From NCBI GenBank assembly GCA_049115735.1, contig JAGDZP010000025.1:9457-73456 (forward strand): a stretch of 64,000 nt of DNA, in the 5' to 3' direction. The position numbers were made by a program, and so were the translations under genes. Below the pieces are notes generated by a model, which had not been told where the DNA came from, did not search any database, and was given only the letters and a program-made list of their open reading frames with translations. Below are positions 17,493-27,186 of this stretch, piece by piece. Numbering within the stretch: the first letter of the stretch is position 1; each line of letters starts with the position of its first letter. The stretch comes from CAXBNB01 sp049115735. Its GTDB lineage: Bacteria; Bacteroidota; Bacteroidia; Cytophagales; Cyclobacteriaceae.

Positions 17493-17688
17493 AGATTTAA
17501 CTCGAATTTCTGATTATGCCGTGCTGATATTCTTTATGTACTACTAGGTAATAGATCGAGAAAATTGATTAGTCTGATGTGCTTCTGAGTTTTTGAAGAA
17601 AATACCGGAACATGAACCCAAAGTTAACATTTGAATTTTTTTTCTGATTTCAAACAACCTTTTATTTTCCAAAGCGTAAAATTGCACT

Positions 17689-17716
17689 GGAAACTTAAAG
17701 AGTTTATAAAGTTTCC
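17689..17716 (+). promoter_or_regulatory. Inverted repeat before the TetR gene, probable operator
   Basis: GGAAACTT and its complement AAGTTTCC separated by 12 bases. It starts 5 bases after a near-consensus -7 box (TAAAATTG, 17677-17684), so it would cover the transcription start of the efflux operon. The position suits autorepression by the TetR protein encoded 23 bases further on. Confidence 0.55.
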
Positions 17717-17739
17717 AAAGTTTCTAACCTACAAATACA

Positions 17740-18354
17740 TTGTCTACAACAGATAAAATCCTAGAAAAAGCAGACTCACTTTTTCATAAGTTCGGAATCA
17801 GAAGTGTATCGATGGACGAGATAGCCGGGGAGCTTGGCATCTCTAAAAAGACTATTTATCAATCCTTTAAGGATAAGGACGATATAGTTTATCAGGTGAC
17901 GCAAAAGAAAATCGAGGAAGACAAGCAAGGCTTTGTTGAAGTGTTTGAAAACTCGGATGACGCCATAGATGAACTAGTGCAAATGTCTGTTTGCCTGAGG
18001 AAAAACCTAAATGATATTAATCCATCTCTCCTTTTTGATATTCAAAAATACCACCCCAGATCATGGGACCTTTGGGAGGACTATAAGAACAATTTCATCA
18101 AATACCATGTCTTGAAGTCTATAGAAAGGGGAAAAGAAGAGGGCTTCTTTAGGAAGGAAATAGATGCAGAAGTGATGGCTACTTTTAGAATAGAGCAAGT
18201 TCAAATGCCATTTGACGATAATATTTTTCCCAGAAAACAATTCAAATTTCCCGATGTTCAAATGGCCTTGTTCGACCATTTTGTTCATGGCTTACTTACG
18301 CTGAAGGGACAAGAAATTTATGATGACCTAACAAAACCACATGAAAATGAATAA
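17740..18354 (+). CDS. TetR family transcriptional regulator
   Basis: 204 residues. The N-terminal helix-turn-helix is clear: KADSLFHKFGIRSVSMDEIA followed by GELGISKKTIYQSFKDKDDI. The C-terminal ligand domain is not similar to a named subfamily I recognise. The start is TTG at 17740 (MSTTDKILEKADSLF); no ATG precedes the HTH. It is the first gene of an operon with TolC, adaptor and RND pump genes, and the tolC-type gene starts inside its last codons. It probably represses the operon, acting at the inverted repeat 17689-17716, until a pump substrate binds. Confidence 0.9.
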   Translation: MSTTDKILEKADSLFHKFGIRSVSMDEIAGELGISKKTIYQSFKDKDDIVYQVTQKKIEEDKQGFVEVFENSDDAIDELVQMSVCLRKNLNDINPSLLFDIQKYHPRSWDLWEDYKNNFIKYHVLKSIERGKEEGFFRKEIDAEVMATFRIEQVQMPFDDNIFPRKQFKFPDVQMALFDHFVHGLLTLKGQEIYDDLTKPHENE

Positions 18355-19699
18355 GACTCAAAAATTTGTAGCAGCTATGGTTCCGCTACTTTTTCTTGTT
18401 GCGACTACTGCCATAGGACGGCAGGCCTTCAGCTTGGAAGAGGCTGTCGATTATGCACTGGAGCACAATACCACTGTGCTCAATGCGCAATTGGATAATG
18501 AGATAGCCAAATCGCAGGTTGGTGAATTCCTGGCAACAGGGCTTCCACAAGTGAATGCCAGTCTGGATTTCGGTCGAAACCTGGAGGTGCAACGTCAGTT
18601 TCTACCGGACCAGAGCCCATTTAATCCCATGGGTGATCCTGAAAAAGTTTCAGCAGTGGGCTTTGCTGTGCCTAATCAGGCATTTGGTAGTATTCGACTA
18701 GAGCAGATGTTGTTTGATGGCTCCTTCTTTATAGGATTGAAAGCAGCCAGAACATTTACAGAGCTATCTCAAAAACAACACATCAAATCAAAAGTGGATG
18801 TAACGGAAGCCGTGACGAAAGCTTACTACAGTGTATTGATCAACTACAAGATGACTGAACTTATAGATAAGAACTACAGCCGAATTGACTCGTTGTTGAA
18901 TGACACACGACTTATGCTGGAAAATGGTTTTGTAGAAAGAATTGACCTGGATAGGATAAAGGTTCAACACAACAATGCGAAAGTGGAGTACGACCATATT
19001 CGCCAACTTGTGAAGTTTAGTGAGTCGCTTTTGAAATATCAGATGGGCTTACCGCTGGATTCGGAGGTTTCTCTGACAGATAACATAGAAAGCATTGATT
19101 TGGATTACACTGTCGAAAAGGGAGGTAATTTCAACTATGCCAACCGCATTGAGTATTCCAGTTTGCAAACTCAGAAAGTGCTGAATGATATTGACCTGTC
19201 TAATACCAAGTCGCAATTTCTCCCAAAGTTAAATTTCTATTTGAACTATGGAGGAAACATTGGTACCATGCACACAGCCGATATGTTTCAGTTTGGAGAC
19301 TGGTATAGTTTCAGTACTGTAGGCATCAATGCTCGTTGGTCAATTTTCGATGGTTTTATGAAGAAAAACCAGGCGCAACAGAAAAGGTATAATGCTCGAA
19401 AATTAGAATATGATATTGGTACAATTGAAGGATTGATTGATCTGGAAATAGAGCAGGGTCTGAATGGATACAACAAAAGCATCGACAACATGAAGAGCCA
19501 GAAAGAAAATATGGAATTGGCTGCCAATGTTTATGAAACTACCAAGATAAAATACAGAGAAGGTGTTGGCTCCAACTCTGAAGTATTGGATGCAGATGCC
19601 TCATTAAAGCAATCTCAAACTAACTATTATAATGCACTTTACGATGCTCTTGTGGCAAAGGTAGAGTTGCAAAAAGCTATGGGAGAACTTTATAAATAA
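18341..19699 (+). CDS. TolC-family outer membrane efflux protein
   Basis: 452 residues. Signal peptide of about 27 residues (VPLLFLVATTAIGRQA), then two repeats of the OEP domain rich in helices: FSLEEAVDYALEHNTTVLNA at the start and the second-repeat pattern ENMELAANVYETTKIKYREG. GVGSNSEVLDADASLKQSQT near the C-terminus is the usual TolC ending. It forms the outer-membrane duct for the pump encoded next. The start overlaps the TetR gene by 14 bases; a second in-frame ATG at 18347 is possible. Confidence 0.93.
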   Translation: MKMNKTQKFVAAMVPLLFLVATTAIGRQAFSLEEAVDYALEHNTTVLNAQLDNEIAKSQVGEFLATGLPQVNASLDFGRNLEVQRQFLPDQSPFNPMGDPEKVSAVGFAVPNQAFGSIRLEQMLFDGSFFIGLKAARTFTELSQKQHIKSKVDVTEAVTKAYYSVLINYKMTELIDKNYSRIDSLLNDTRLMLENGFVERIDLDRIKVQHNNAKVEYDHIRQLVKFSESLLKYQMGLPLDSEVSLTDNIESIDLDYTVEKGGNFNYANRIEYSSLQTQKVLNDIDLSNTKSQFLPKLNFYLNYGGNIGTMHTADMFQFGDWYSFSTVGINARWSIFDGFMKKNQAQQKRYNARKLEYDIGTIEGLIDLEIEQGLNGYNKSIDNMKSQKENMELAANVYETTKIKYREGVGSNSEVLDADASLKQSQTNYYNALYDALVAKVELQKAMGELYK

Positions 19700-19768
19700 T
19701 TAGCAATGAAAGAACTACAAAACATAGAATCGCCCAAAACCAAAACACCCAATAAAAAAATCATCCCT

Positions 19769-20935
19769 ATGAAAAAGATAGCATTAATACTCATGGCTGG
19801 CATATTGGTAGCTGCCTGCAACGGTAAACCTGAAGTGGAAGCCAAAAAAGAAGAGTTAAAAGGATATCAGTCTGAGATTAAAGAATTGAATCTGAAAATT
19901 GCAGCGCTTGAAGAGGATATCAAAAAATTGGATCCGACCTATGGAGTAAAGGAAATTAAAAAGACTTTGATCACTACCATCGATGTAAAACCAGGATACT
20001 TTGAGCACAAAGTAGATGTAAGGGGTACGGTGGAGTCGAGACGAAATGTGACGGTTGGTTCGGAGATTCCTGGGAAGATTGTTCGAGTGCACGTTGCAGA
20101 GGGACAAAAAGTGATGAAGGGGCAAACACTGGTGTCTTTGGATGCTAGTATAATAAAGAACAACATTGCTGAGTTGAAAACAGCCCTTGAGTTGGCTGAG
20201 ACTGTTTATGAACGCCAATCAAATTTATGGAAGAGAAATATAGGTACTGAGATTCAGTATTTACAATCTAAAAATAATTACGAATCACTCCAGCGCCGTT
20301 TGGCAACATCCAATTCTCAATTGGATCAGGCAATTATTAAAGCACCATTTAATGGAAGTATCGATAAAGTAATTGCCAAAGAAGGGGAAATCACACAACC
20401 CGGAATAACATTGCTTAGAATTGTGAACCCCTTGGATGTTTATATCAAATCAGATGTTTCGGAGCGTTTCATTGGTGTTTTTAATAAAGGAGATGAAGTA
20501 GACATTTACTTCCCTGTTCAAGATAAAATATTGGGATCAAGAATAGCATCGGTGGGACAGGTGATCAACGACCAAAACCGGACTTTCGAAATAGAGGTAG
20601 AGATGCCCAATGGATTGGATCATACCAGACCTAATCAGGTGGTAGTGTTGAAAATGAGAGATTATACGAATGATGAGGCCATAAAAGTTCCTACTATGAT
20701 TATTCAGAAGGATAGCAGGGGGAGCTATGTTTACAAAATTGAAAAGCAAGGCGAAAACTTAGTTGCGTCCAAAGCTCATGTGACAGCTGGTGTTACTTAT
20801 GAGAATACTACGGAAATCCTAAGTGGTATTCAAGAAGGACAGCAGATTGCTCATAAAGGCTACCGTGATCTTTCGGAAGGTACACATGTGATGGTCTCTA
20901 AAAGTGTGGCTCAGAATAGCGGGTCGAAGAAATAA
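19769..20935 (+). CDS. RND efflux periplasmic adaptor (HlyD/MFP) lipoprotein
   Basis: About 388 residues. Lipoprotein signal MKKIALILMAGILVAACNG with the lipidated Cys. A coiled coil rich in Glu/Lys follows (about 25-60), then the biotinyl-lipoyl half motif GSEIPGKIVRVHVAEGQKV, an alpha-hairpin, the second half IIKAPFNGSIDKVIAKEGE, and a beta-barrel. An in-frame ATG at 19706 would place 21 polar residues ahead of the signal, so ATG 19769 is preferred. It links the TolC-type channel and the RND pump. Confidence 0.92.
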   Translation: MKKIALILMAGILVAACNGKPEVEAKKEELKGYQSEIKELNLKIAALEEDIKKLDPTYGVKEIKKTLITTIDVKPGYFEHKVDVRGTVESRRNVTVGSEIPGKIVRVHVAEGQKVMKGQTLVSLDASIIKNNIAELKTALELAETVYERQSNLWKRNIGTEIQYLQSKNNYESLQRRLATSNSQLDQAIIKAPFNGSIDKVIAKEGEITQPGITLLRIVNPLDVYIKSDVSERFIGVFNKGDEVDIYFPVQDKILGSRIASVGQVINDQNRTFEIEVEMPNGLDHTRPNQVVVLKMRDYTNDEAIKVPTMIIQKDSRGSYVYKIEKQGENLVASKAHVTAGVTYENTTEILSGIQEGQQIAHKGYRDLSEGTHVMVSKSVAQNSGSKK

Positions 20936-20970
20936 TCAAAGCTTCTTTCAAAACATTCTAATTGACAATC

Positions 20971-23900
20971 ATGGAAGATAAAAAATCGAAGAGAGTAGAG
21001 AAGGCATTTGGCCTAACCACCCTTGCCATTAAGAACAAAACCACTGTTTTCGTTCTGACAGCTTTGGTTATCCTCATGGGTGTTTCTGCCTATATCAACC
21101 TCCCTAAGGAGAGCTTTCCGGAAATTTCTCAGCCAATCGTCTATGTAGGCACAGCACACCCTGGCAACTCTCCGGTGGATATGGAAAACCTGATTACTCG
21201 ACCAATAGAGAAGGAAATCAACATCATAGATGATGTCGAAGATATCAAATCAACTTCAGTTCAGGATTACTCTACTATCATCATTGAGTTTACGCCGGAA
21301 ACGGATATTGAAGATGCTCTAACAAAAGTCAAGGATGCTATTGACAAGGCGGATTTGCCTTCTGACCTGGAGAACGATCCCGATGTATTTGAGATGAACA
21401 TTTCAGAAATGCCAGTGATGAACATCAACCTATCGGGTGATTATAGTATCGAAGAACTGAATGATATCGCAGAATATCTGGAAGATGAAATAGAAAAGCT
21501 AGGAGAGATATCACGCGTGGAAATTCGGGGTGTGGATGAGAAGGAAGTTAGGGTCAATGTTGATCCCTATCAAATGGAAGCTCGGGAGGTTAACTTCAGA
21601 GATATAGAAAATGCTATTAGGGATGAGAATATTACATTGTCCGGAGGTAATGTAAAACAAGGAAGTATTCGTAGGTCTTTACGAGTGGTTGGCGAGTTCG
21701 ATTCCCCCGAGGAGATTTTGGATGTGGTAGTAAAGCAGGAAAAAGGCAATATTGTTTATCTGCGGGATGTTGGTGAGGTAGAATTTGACTACAAAGAAAA
21801 GCAGAGCTACGCCCGTTTGGAAAAAGACCCAGTAGTGATGGTGGACATCATCAAGCGGAGTGGTCAGAATCTTTTGATTGCAACTGAAAAGATTCATGCT
21901 ATTCTGGCGGTGGCCAAAGAAAACGGAAAACTGCCTTCGGATGTAGGAGTAAGTATCACCAATGACCAGTCTCAGCAAACCAGAGATATGGTGGAGAGTC
22001 TGGAGAACAATATTATCTCGGGTGTGATTCTGGTCGTATTAGTGCTTCTGTTTTTCCTGGGAACACGTAATGCCCTTTTCGTTGGTGTGGCCATTCCACT
22101 ATCCATGTTTATGTCATTTATGATTTTGGGGGCATTTGGTATCACAATCAACATGATGGTGTTATTCTCCTTGATCATGGCCTTGGGTATGCTCGTGGAT
22201 AATGGTATCGTGGTAGTAGAAAATGTGTATCGACTCAGAGAAGAAGGATATAGTGCTTTTGAGGCGACAAAGAATGGCGTTGGAGAAGTTGCTTTGCCAA
22301 TTATAGCATCCACTTCTACAACGTTAGCAGCGTTTTTACCTTTGGCCTTCTGGCCTGGTATAATGGGGGAATTCATGAAGTTCTTACCAATCACCCTAAT
22401 GGTTACTTTGGGTTCATCTTTGTTTGTTGCCTTGGTCATCAATCCGGTATTGATTACCGTATTTATGAAACTCGATGATTCCAACAAGGAAAGAAAGAAA
22501 TTCTGGATTGTTCAGGCAGTTCTTGTTGCACTCGGGTTGATGTTTTTGGCCGGAGGAAGTACCGGAACAACCATTTTTGGAAATATCTTTCTGGCATTGG
22601 TGATACTCTCAGTACTAAATTTGTATGTCCTGACGCCCATTTCAAGGAAATTTAGAATGTCTTTTCTACCATGGTTAGAGGGTCTTTATACGAGCTTATT
22701 GACCTATGCGCTGAATGGTAGCAAACCACATTTGTTCTTTTGGGGAACGGTAGGTCTATTGTTTTTTTCAATCGTCCTGATGGGAATTTTTCCACCAAAA
22801 GTGAATTTCTTTCCAGAGACACCTCCCAAATATGTAAATGTATTTATTGAGTTTCCTGTCGGTACGGATATAGAGGAAACCAATAGATTCTCTTCGGAAA
22901 TAGAAGACATTGTGCTGGGTATAATCAAGCCGTATGAAAGTGTGGTTGAATCTGTGATTGGCAATGTGGGAGAAGGAACAGCAGATCCAATGGATCAAAG
23001 TGCTTTCGGGCAGAAGGATACCCCCAATAAAGCGAAAGTGACTGTCAATTTCGTTGAATTCAAACACCGAGGAGGCATTAATACCAAGGTGATACTAGAT
23101 ACATTGCGGGCATCCATGAAAGGATATCCAGGCGTATCTGTTGTGGTCGACAAGGATGTGAATGGCCCTCCGGTTGGAAAGCCAATTAGTATAGAAATAA
23201 GTGGGGAGGAATTTGAGGATTTAATTGCTATATCTGAACGCATGAAGCGTGTGATTAATGAATCAGGCATCAAAGGAATTGAGAAACTGAAGTCAGACAT
23301 GGAGACCGGTAAGCCGGAGCTTGTGATAGACATAGATAGAGAAAAGGCAAGACGATTTGGTCTGTCCACTACATCCATAGCCATGGAGGTAAGAACAGCA
23401 CTTTTTGGAAAGGAAGTGTCGAAGTACAAGGAAGGTGAAGATGATTATGAGATTCAGTTGAGGCTGATGGAAAAGTACAGATACGATGTAGATGCACTGA
23501 TGAATAAAAGTGTGGTATTCCGAAATCAAACGAGCGGAAAAATGCACAGTGTGCCGATTTCTTCGGTAGCACAGGCTGAAATCAGTACGACTTATGGGTC
23601 GATCAAAAGAAAGGATCTGAACCGCGTGATTAGCCTGACTTCCAATGTAGAGAGTGACTATAATGCAACTGAAGTAAACAATCAACTCAAAGAGTTGTTG
23701 GCTGACTTCCCAATGCCGGTTGGCTACAGTTTCAAGTTTGGTGGAGAGCAGGAGAAGCAGGCAGAGGAGATGGCTTTTTTGAGTAAAGCCTTGATGATAG
23801 CCGTTTTCTTAATATTCCTCATTATTGTGTCTCAGTTCAATAAGATAACCTCACCATTCATCATCATGATGTCTGTGTTGCTGAGTACCATTGGTGTATT

Positions 23901-24372
23901 CCTTGGTTTAATCATTTTCAGAATGGAATTCTCTGTAATCATGACCATGATCGGTATCATATCATTGGCAGGTATTGTAGTGAACAATGCGATCGTATTA
24001 ATTGATTTTGTAGAGCTGAGTAGGAAACGTCGTATGGCAGAATTGGGTACTGATGAAAAACTTCCTTTTGATGAGGTGATCAATGCTATTGTTCAAGCAG
24101 GTACTACCAGATTGAGACCGGTCTTACTAACGGCAATTACAACGATACTCGGATTGATACCATTGGCTGTTGGGATCAACATCGACTTCCTGATGTTCTT
24201 CCAGAATTATGACGCCAACTTTTACCTCGGTGGTGATAATGTAGCCTTCTGGGGTCCAATGTCTTGGACCATAATTTTCGGGTTGACATTTGCGACTTTC
24301 CTTACATTGGTAATCGTTCCAGTGATGTATTTGTTCTTCTCGAAGATCAATAGGAAATTAGGTATCAGCTAA
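20971..24372 (+). CDS. RND superfamily efflux pump, inner membrane permease
   Basis: About 1133 residues with the AcrB-type layout: TM1, large periplasmic loop, TM2-6, TM7, second loop, TM8-12. Proton-relay TM4 reads MALGMLVDNGIVVVENVYR, with Asp followed by Asn where AcrB has two Asp; this form is common in Bacteroidota. TM6 and the second-half TMs (GIISLAGIVVNNAIVLIDFVE) are intact. A TTG at 20962 is possible, but ATG 20971 is preferred. Substrates cannot be told from sequence; multidrug or lipid export are both possible. Last gene of the operon, followed by a terminator. Confidence 0.94.
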   Translation: MEDKKSKRVEKAFGLTTLAIKNKTTVFVLTALVILMGVSAYINLPKESFPEISQPIVYVGTAHPGNSPVDMENLITRPIEKEINIIDDVEDIKSTSVQDYSTIIIEFTPETDIEDALTKVKDAIDKADLPSDLENDPDVFEMNISEMPVMNINLSGDYSIEELNDIAEYLEDEIEKLGEISRVEIRGVDEKEVRVNVDPYQMEAREVNFRDIENAIRDENITLSGGNVKQGSIRRSLRVVGEFDSPEEILDVVVKQEKGNIVYLRDVGEVEFDYKEKQSYARLEKDPVVMVDIIKRSGQNLLIATEKIHAILAVAKENGKLPSDVGVSITNDQSQQTRDMVESLENNIISGVILVVLVLLFFLGTRNALFVGVAIPLSMFMSFMILGAFGITINMMVLFSLIMALGMLVDNGIVVVENVYRLREEGYSAFEATKNGVGEVALPIIASTSTTLAAFLPLAFWPGIMGEFMKFLPITLMVTLGSSLFVALVINPVLITVFMKLDDSNKERKKFWIVQAVLVALGLMFLAGGSTGTTIFGNIFLALVILSVLNLYVLTPISRKFRMSFLPWLEGLYTSLLTYALNGSKPHLFFWGTVGLLFFSIVLMGIFPPKVNFFPETPPKYVNVFIEFPVGTDIEETNRFSSEIEDIVLGIIKPYESVVESVIGNVGEGTADPMDQSAFGQKDTPNKAKVTVNFVEFKHRGGINTKVILDTLRASMKGYPGVSVVVDKDVNGPPVGKPISIEISGEEFEDLIAISERMKRVINESGIKGIEKLKSDMETGKPELVIDIDREKARRFGLSTTSIAMEVRTALFGKEVSKYKEGEDDYEIQLRLMEKYRYDVDALMNKSVVFRNQTSGKMHSVPISSVAQAEISTTYGSIKRKDLNRVISLTSNVESDYNATEVNNQLKELLADFPMPVGYSFKFGGEQEKQAEEMAFLSKALMIAVFLIFLIIVSQFNKITSPFIIMMSVLLSTIGVFLGLIIFRMEFSVIMTMIGIISLAGIVVNNAIVLIDFVELSRKRRMAELGTDEKLPFDEVINAIVQAGTTRLRPVLLTAITTILGLIPLAVGINIDFLMFFQNYDANFYLGGDNVAFWGPMSWTIIFGLTFATFLTLVIVPVMYLFFSKINRKLGIS

Positions 24373-24395
24373 GAAAAGTAAGACTTTAGAAACAG

Positions 24396-24424
24396 AAAGC
24401 ACCGCAGCAATGGGGTGCTTTTTC
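24396..24424 (+). terminator. Intrinsic terminator of the efflux operon
   Basis: 8-bp stem AAAGCACC / GGTGCTTT with a 10-base loop and short T run, 23 bases after the pump stop codon. Confidence 0.8.
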
Positions 24425-24540
24425 GTTTCTGATAATCACCGATAAGCTGTCATAGAGAAGGCTAAATTTAGCCTCGTTGTTACCTTATTTTCCTACTTCA
24501 TTATCTAAGCGAATGAGAGTTCAATGTGTGAGATGATTAT

Positions 24541-24701
24541 AAAAAACAATAAAAACCTATCACAACGTCGCTCCGAGCCCTTTTTCATGGGGATCTGTGT
24601 AAGAAAAGGGTGCGGGAGTCCCCAAGAAGGAGATTCCTACGCCTTTAGCCTCGCACGATCCTACCCAAAAGGCTCTGAATGACGGTTTTATTATTTTTTA
24701 C
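24541..24701. repeat. REP/MITE-like repeat with imperfect inverted ends
   Basis: This stretch sits in the 455-base gene-free gap between the pump and the sulfatase. Its left end (AAAAAACAATAAAAACC, then CGTCGCTCCGAGCCCTTTTT) and the complement of its right end (AAAAAATAATAAAACC, then GTCATTCAGAGCCTTTT) are similar over about 40 bases. The GTCATTC-GAGC and GGAATCTCCTTC words are typical of dispersed palindromic repeats in Bacteroidota. No coding potential. Edges are approximate; copies elsewhere cannot be checked in this window. Confidence 0.5.
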
Positions 24702-24828
24702 ATCGAACTAGGTTAAACTATAAGACTCCAGCACTAAACTTCGGATAACTAGAGTTCTCCGTGCGTTATTCTGATGAAATTGTAGTCTATTGCTAAATGA
24801 GTAATTCTTCCTATATATTTACTCCACT

Positions 24829-26379
24829 ATGCGACTATACAAACACCTACTTTCCAGATTTGTGCTATTTGCACTTGCCCTTTTCTTTCTTTTCTCCTTC
24901 TCAGAACCGCATCAAGAAAAACCAAATATCCTTTTCATCATTGCAGACGATATTGGCATATCTGACATTGGTTGCTATGGTGGTGAAATAGAAACACCAA
25001 ATATTGATGGGCTTGCCAAAGATGGGATGCGCTTCACCACCTTCTATAATATGGCCAAGTGCAACCCAACCCGATCTTCATTGCTCACAGGACTGTACAA
25101 AGGTGGCAAGGGTGCTGTCCATCTCGCACAATTGACTAAGCAAGCCGGATACTATAACATTATGAGTGGTAAAGAACATTTTGATTCCTGGGTGCCGGAG
25201 TATTGCAAAGCTGAAAACGTTTTTGAACACTCTTTTTATTTCTGGGCTACTACCGAATATTTCCGTCCACCATCTGGTGAGTTTGAACGGCCATTTTATC
25301 TGGAAGGCAAAGAATTAAAGGCCGATGAAATAGAATACGAAAAAGCACCGATGTACAAAACGGACTTCATTACCGACTATGCGCTGAAATGGTTGGATGA
25401 AGCATTTGGAAAGGAAGAACCTTTTTTTCTATACCTACCATACCATGCCGCACATTATCCACTGCAAGCCAGACCTGAGGATATCGCTAAGTACCGAGGA
25501 AAGTACCTTAAAGGTTGGGATGTGTTGCGTGAAGAGCGCTTTGCAAAAATGCAGCAATTGGGTGTATTGCCGGAAAATGTAGTGCTGAGTCCGCCTGAAG
25601 GCAACCTAAACAAATCAAGAGGTCCTTTCATTCCTGACTATAAGGACTATTATGCATGGGATACTTTGTCCGTTGAAAAGAAAGACAGCTTGGATTTGGA
25701 GATGGCGGTATTTGCCGGCATTATTGATCGCATGGATCAGAATATCGGTAGGGTTTTGGAAAAATTGGATAAGGCAGGAGAGCTTGATAATACGATCATC
25801 ATGTTCATGGTTGACAATGGCTCCTGTCCGTTTTACTCTAATAAGATACCTGATGTCTTGCCAGGTCCAGCTGATTCCTATTGGTGCCTGAGGTCTACCT
25901 GGGCAAACTTAGGAAATACACCTTATCGTCAGTATAAGCAATGCGGACATGAGGGTGGAAGCCATACCCCATTCATCGTACGTTGGCCCGGTCAGGTGCC
26001 TGCCAATTCGATTACCCATCAACCAGGTCATGTGGTCGATATCGCTCCGACATTTTTGGATATTGTTGGGACGACTTATCCCGAAACTATTTTAGGTAAT
26101 AAGACAATTCCTCTTCATGGAAAGTCATTGTTACCCGTATTTCAAGGTAAAGATCGAGAAGAGCCGGATTACTTTATGTCCGGTTTAGACAAATTCAGAA
26201 TGTTCCGCAATGGGGACTATAAAATTGTTCGCTTAAATGGAGGCCCCTGGGAACTGTACAACATCCAAAAGGATCCTACTGAGCTTAACAATTTAGCGGA
26301 AGAACAGCCTGATAAACTGGCTGAATTAGATGCGCTTTACACCAAAACGAACTCAACCTTTGAGCAGAATGTACAATAG
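24829..26379 (+). CDS. Sulfatase (arylsulfatase family S1)
   Basis: 516 residues. An N-terminal hydrophobic signal (about 8-25) exports it. Metal-binding NILFIIADDIGISDIGCYGG (Asp40, Asp41) comes first. The formylglycine motif is C78-N-P-T-R82 in AKCNPTRSSLLTG, so maturation by a formylglycine-generating enzyme is expected. MVDNGSCPFY holds the late metal-binding Asp-Asn. It would remove sulfate esters from a glycan or small aryl sulfate; the substrate is unknown. It stands alone, with a large gap on each side, and is not linked to the sugar cluster at 59914. Confidence 0.93.
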   Translation: MRLYKHLLSRFVLFALALFFLFSFSEPHQEKPNILFIIADDIGISDIGCYGGEIETPNIDGLAKDGMRFTTFYNMAKCNPTRSSLLTGLYKGGKGAVHLAQLTKQAGYYNIMSGKEHFDSWVPEYCKAENVFEHSFYFWATTEYFRPPSGEFERPFYLEGKELKADEIEYEKAPMYKTDFITDYALKWLDEAFGKEEPFFLYLPYHAAHYPLQARPEDIAKYRGKYLKGWDVLREERFAKMQQLGVLPENVVLSPPEGNLNKSRGPFIPDYKDYYAWDTLSVEKKDSLDLEMAVFAGIIDRMDQNIGRVLEKLDKAGELDNTIIMFMVDNGSCPFYSNKIPDVLPGPADSYWCLRSTWANLGNTPYRQYKQCGHEGGSHTPFIVRWPGQVPANSITHQPGHVVDIAPTFLDIVGTTYPETILGNKTIPLHGKSLLPVFQGKDREEPDYFMSGLDKFRMFRNGDYKIVRLNGGPWELYNIQKDPTELNNLAEEQPDKLAELDALYTKTNSTFEQNVQ

Positions 26380-26607
26380 TTAGTCTTCTTATTTTTATTC
26401 AAATGGCCTCATATAGCTAGTAGAAATAAAATTCCCTTAGCCAATAAACAAAGCTGGGAAAGTGGCTCCTTTGGCGTAGCAATACAAGCCATTATACTAT
26501 CAAACATTTACGAAATAATGTGGAAAATCGCTACAGAGGGCGTGCTAATCGAGGCAGTACATATTGCTCGTTTAATACTAAAGCAGATAGACGATTGGAA
26601 CCGATGA
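26380..26607 (+). other. Open frame continuing past the sulfatase stop, possible gene remnant
   Basis: The 322-base gap to the next gene has no recognised feature, but the sulfatase frame stays open for 75 more codons after its TAG (stop TGA at 26605). The translation has a protein-like run (SWESGSFGVAIQAIILSNIY, later ATEGVLIEAVHIARLILKQ) without a good start codon. It may be the remnant of another gene, or chance. I recognise no family. Confidence 0.3.
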
Positions 26608-26702
26608 AGTCAGTCGCCTGAAAATTGACAATCATAAAACTCTAGGAGGCAATTGATAGAGTTTGTATTCTTAAGTATATGGTTAAAAGTGAGTTATATC
26701 AT

Positions 26703-27158
26703 TTAACATCCACCCCTTTTATTTCTTCCCTTTTTGTACAATTCAATAAAATCATTCATAGAAATTTTTGCAATCGCATCACCAATCACTTCCAGCGGAA
26801 GATTTTCTAGTTTGGTAAAGCGTACACAGCTTTTGCCCATGTCTAGTTTTTTGCCGGTGGCCTTGTAGCTACTTTCAAAATCCTCTCTCGACTGATCATC
26901 GGCATACACGCCACTAAGATAGACGGCCATGTGATTTTTTTGGGATGCCAAAGCAGCATACATCAGCGGTTTCTTGTTGTAGGTGTCCGGGCAGACGGAT
27001 AGAGGAACTTCATAGCATATCATAGCCCAGTTCATAGTCTCTTCATAGCCCTCTGGCAAATTATCAAGAATGGTTTGTCTTACCTCGGCTATCTGATCTC
27101 TTCTGTCATCGGGTAGTTCTTTCAAGTATTGGTCTACACTTGTCGCTTTGCTTTGCAT
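26703..27158 (-). CDS. DUF1801 (YdhG-like) protein
   Basis: 151 residues. The pattern of an N-terminal VDQYLKELPDDRRDQIAEVR, a central NWAMICYEVP, and the C-terminal MGKSCVRFTKLENLP followed by ALI-like helices is the DUF1801 signature. The fold is known for small cytoplasmic proteins, some with a proposed role in iron handling, but no activity is established. First of the minus-strand group's neighbours: the SDR gene starts further right and ends 28 bases before this start, so they may share a transcript. Confidence 0.85.
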   Translation of the reverse strand: MQSKATSVDQYLKELPDDRRDQIAEVRQTILDNLPEGYEETMNWAMICYEVPLSVCPDTYNKKPLMYAALASQKNHMAVYLSGVYADDQSREDFESSYKATGKKLDMGKSCVRFTKLENLPLEVIGDAIAKISMNDFIELYKKGRNKRGGC

Positions 27159-27186
27159 GTCTAATTTTTCGATAAATATAAAAATA

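Noticed and set aside
19706..19768. Upstream in-frame start of the adaptor gene
   Set aside because: It would bury the lipoprotein signal behind 21 polar residues.
21972..22487. 171-residue minus-strand ORF in the RND gene
   Set aside because: Shadow frame of a strongly conserved pump.
26518..26607. 29-residue ORF starting with ATG after the sulfatase
   Set aside because: Too short and part of a longer open frame with no supported start; reported only as a possible remnant.
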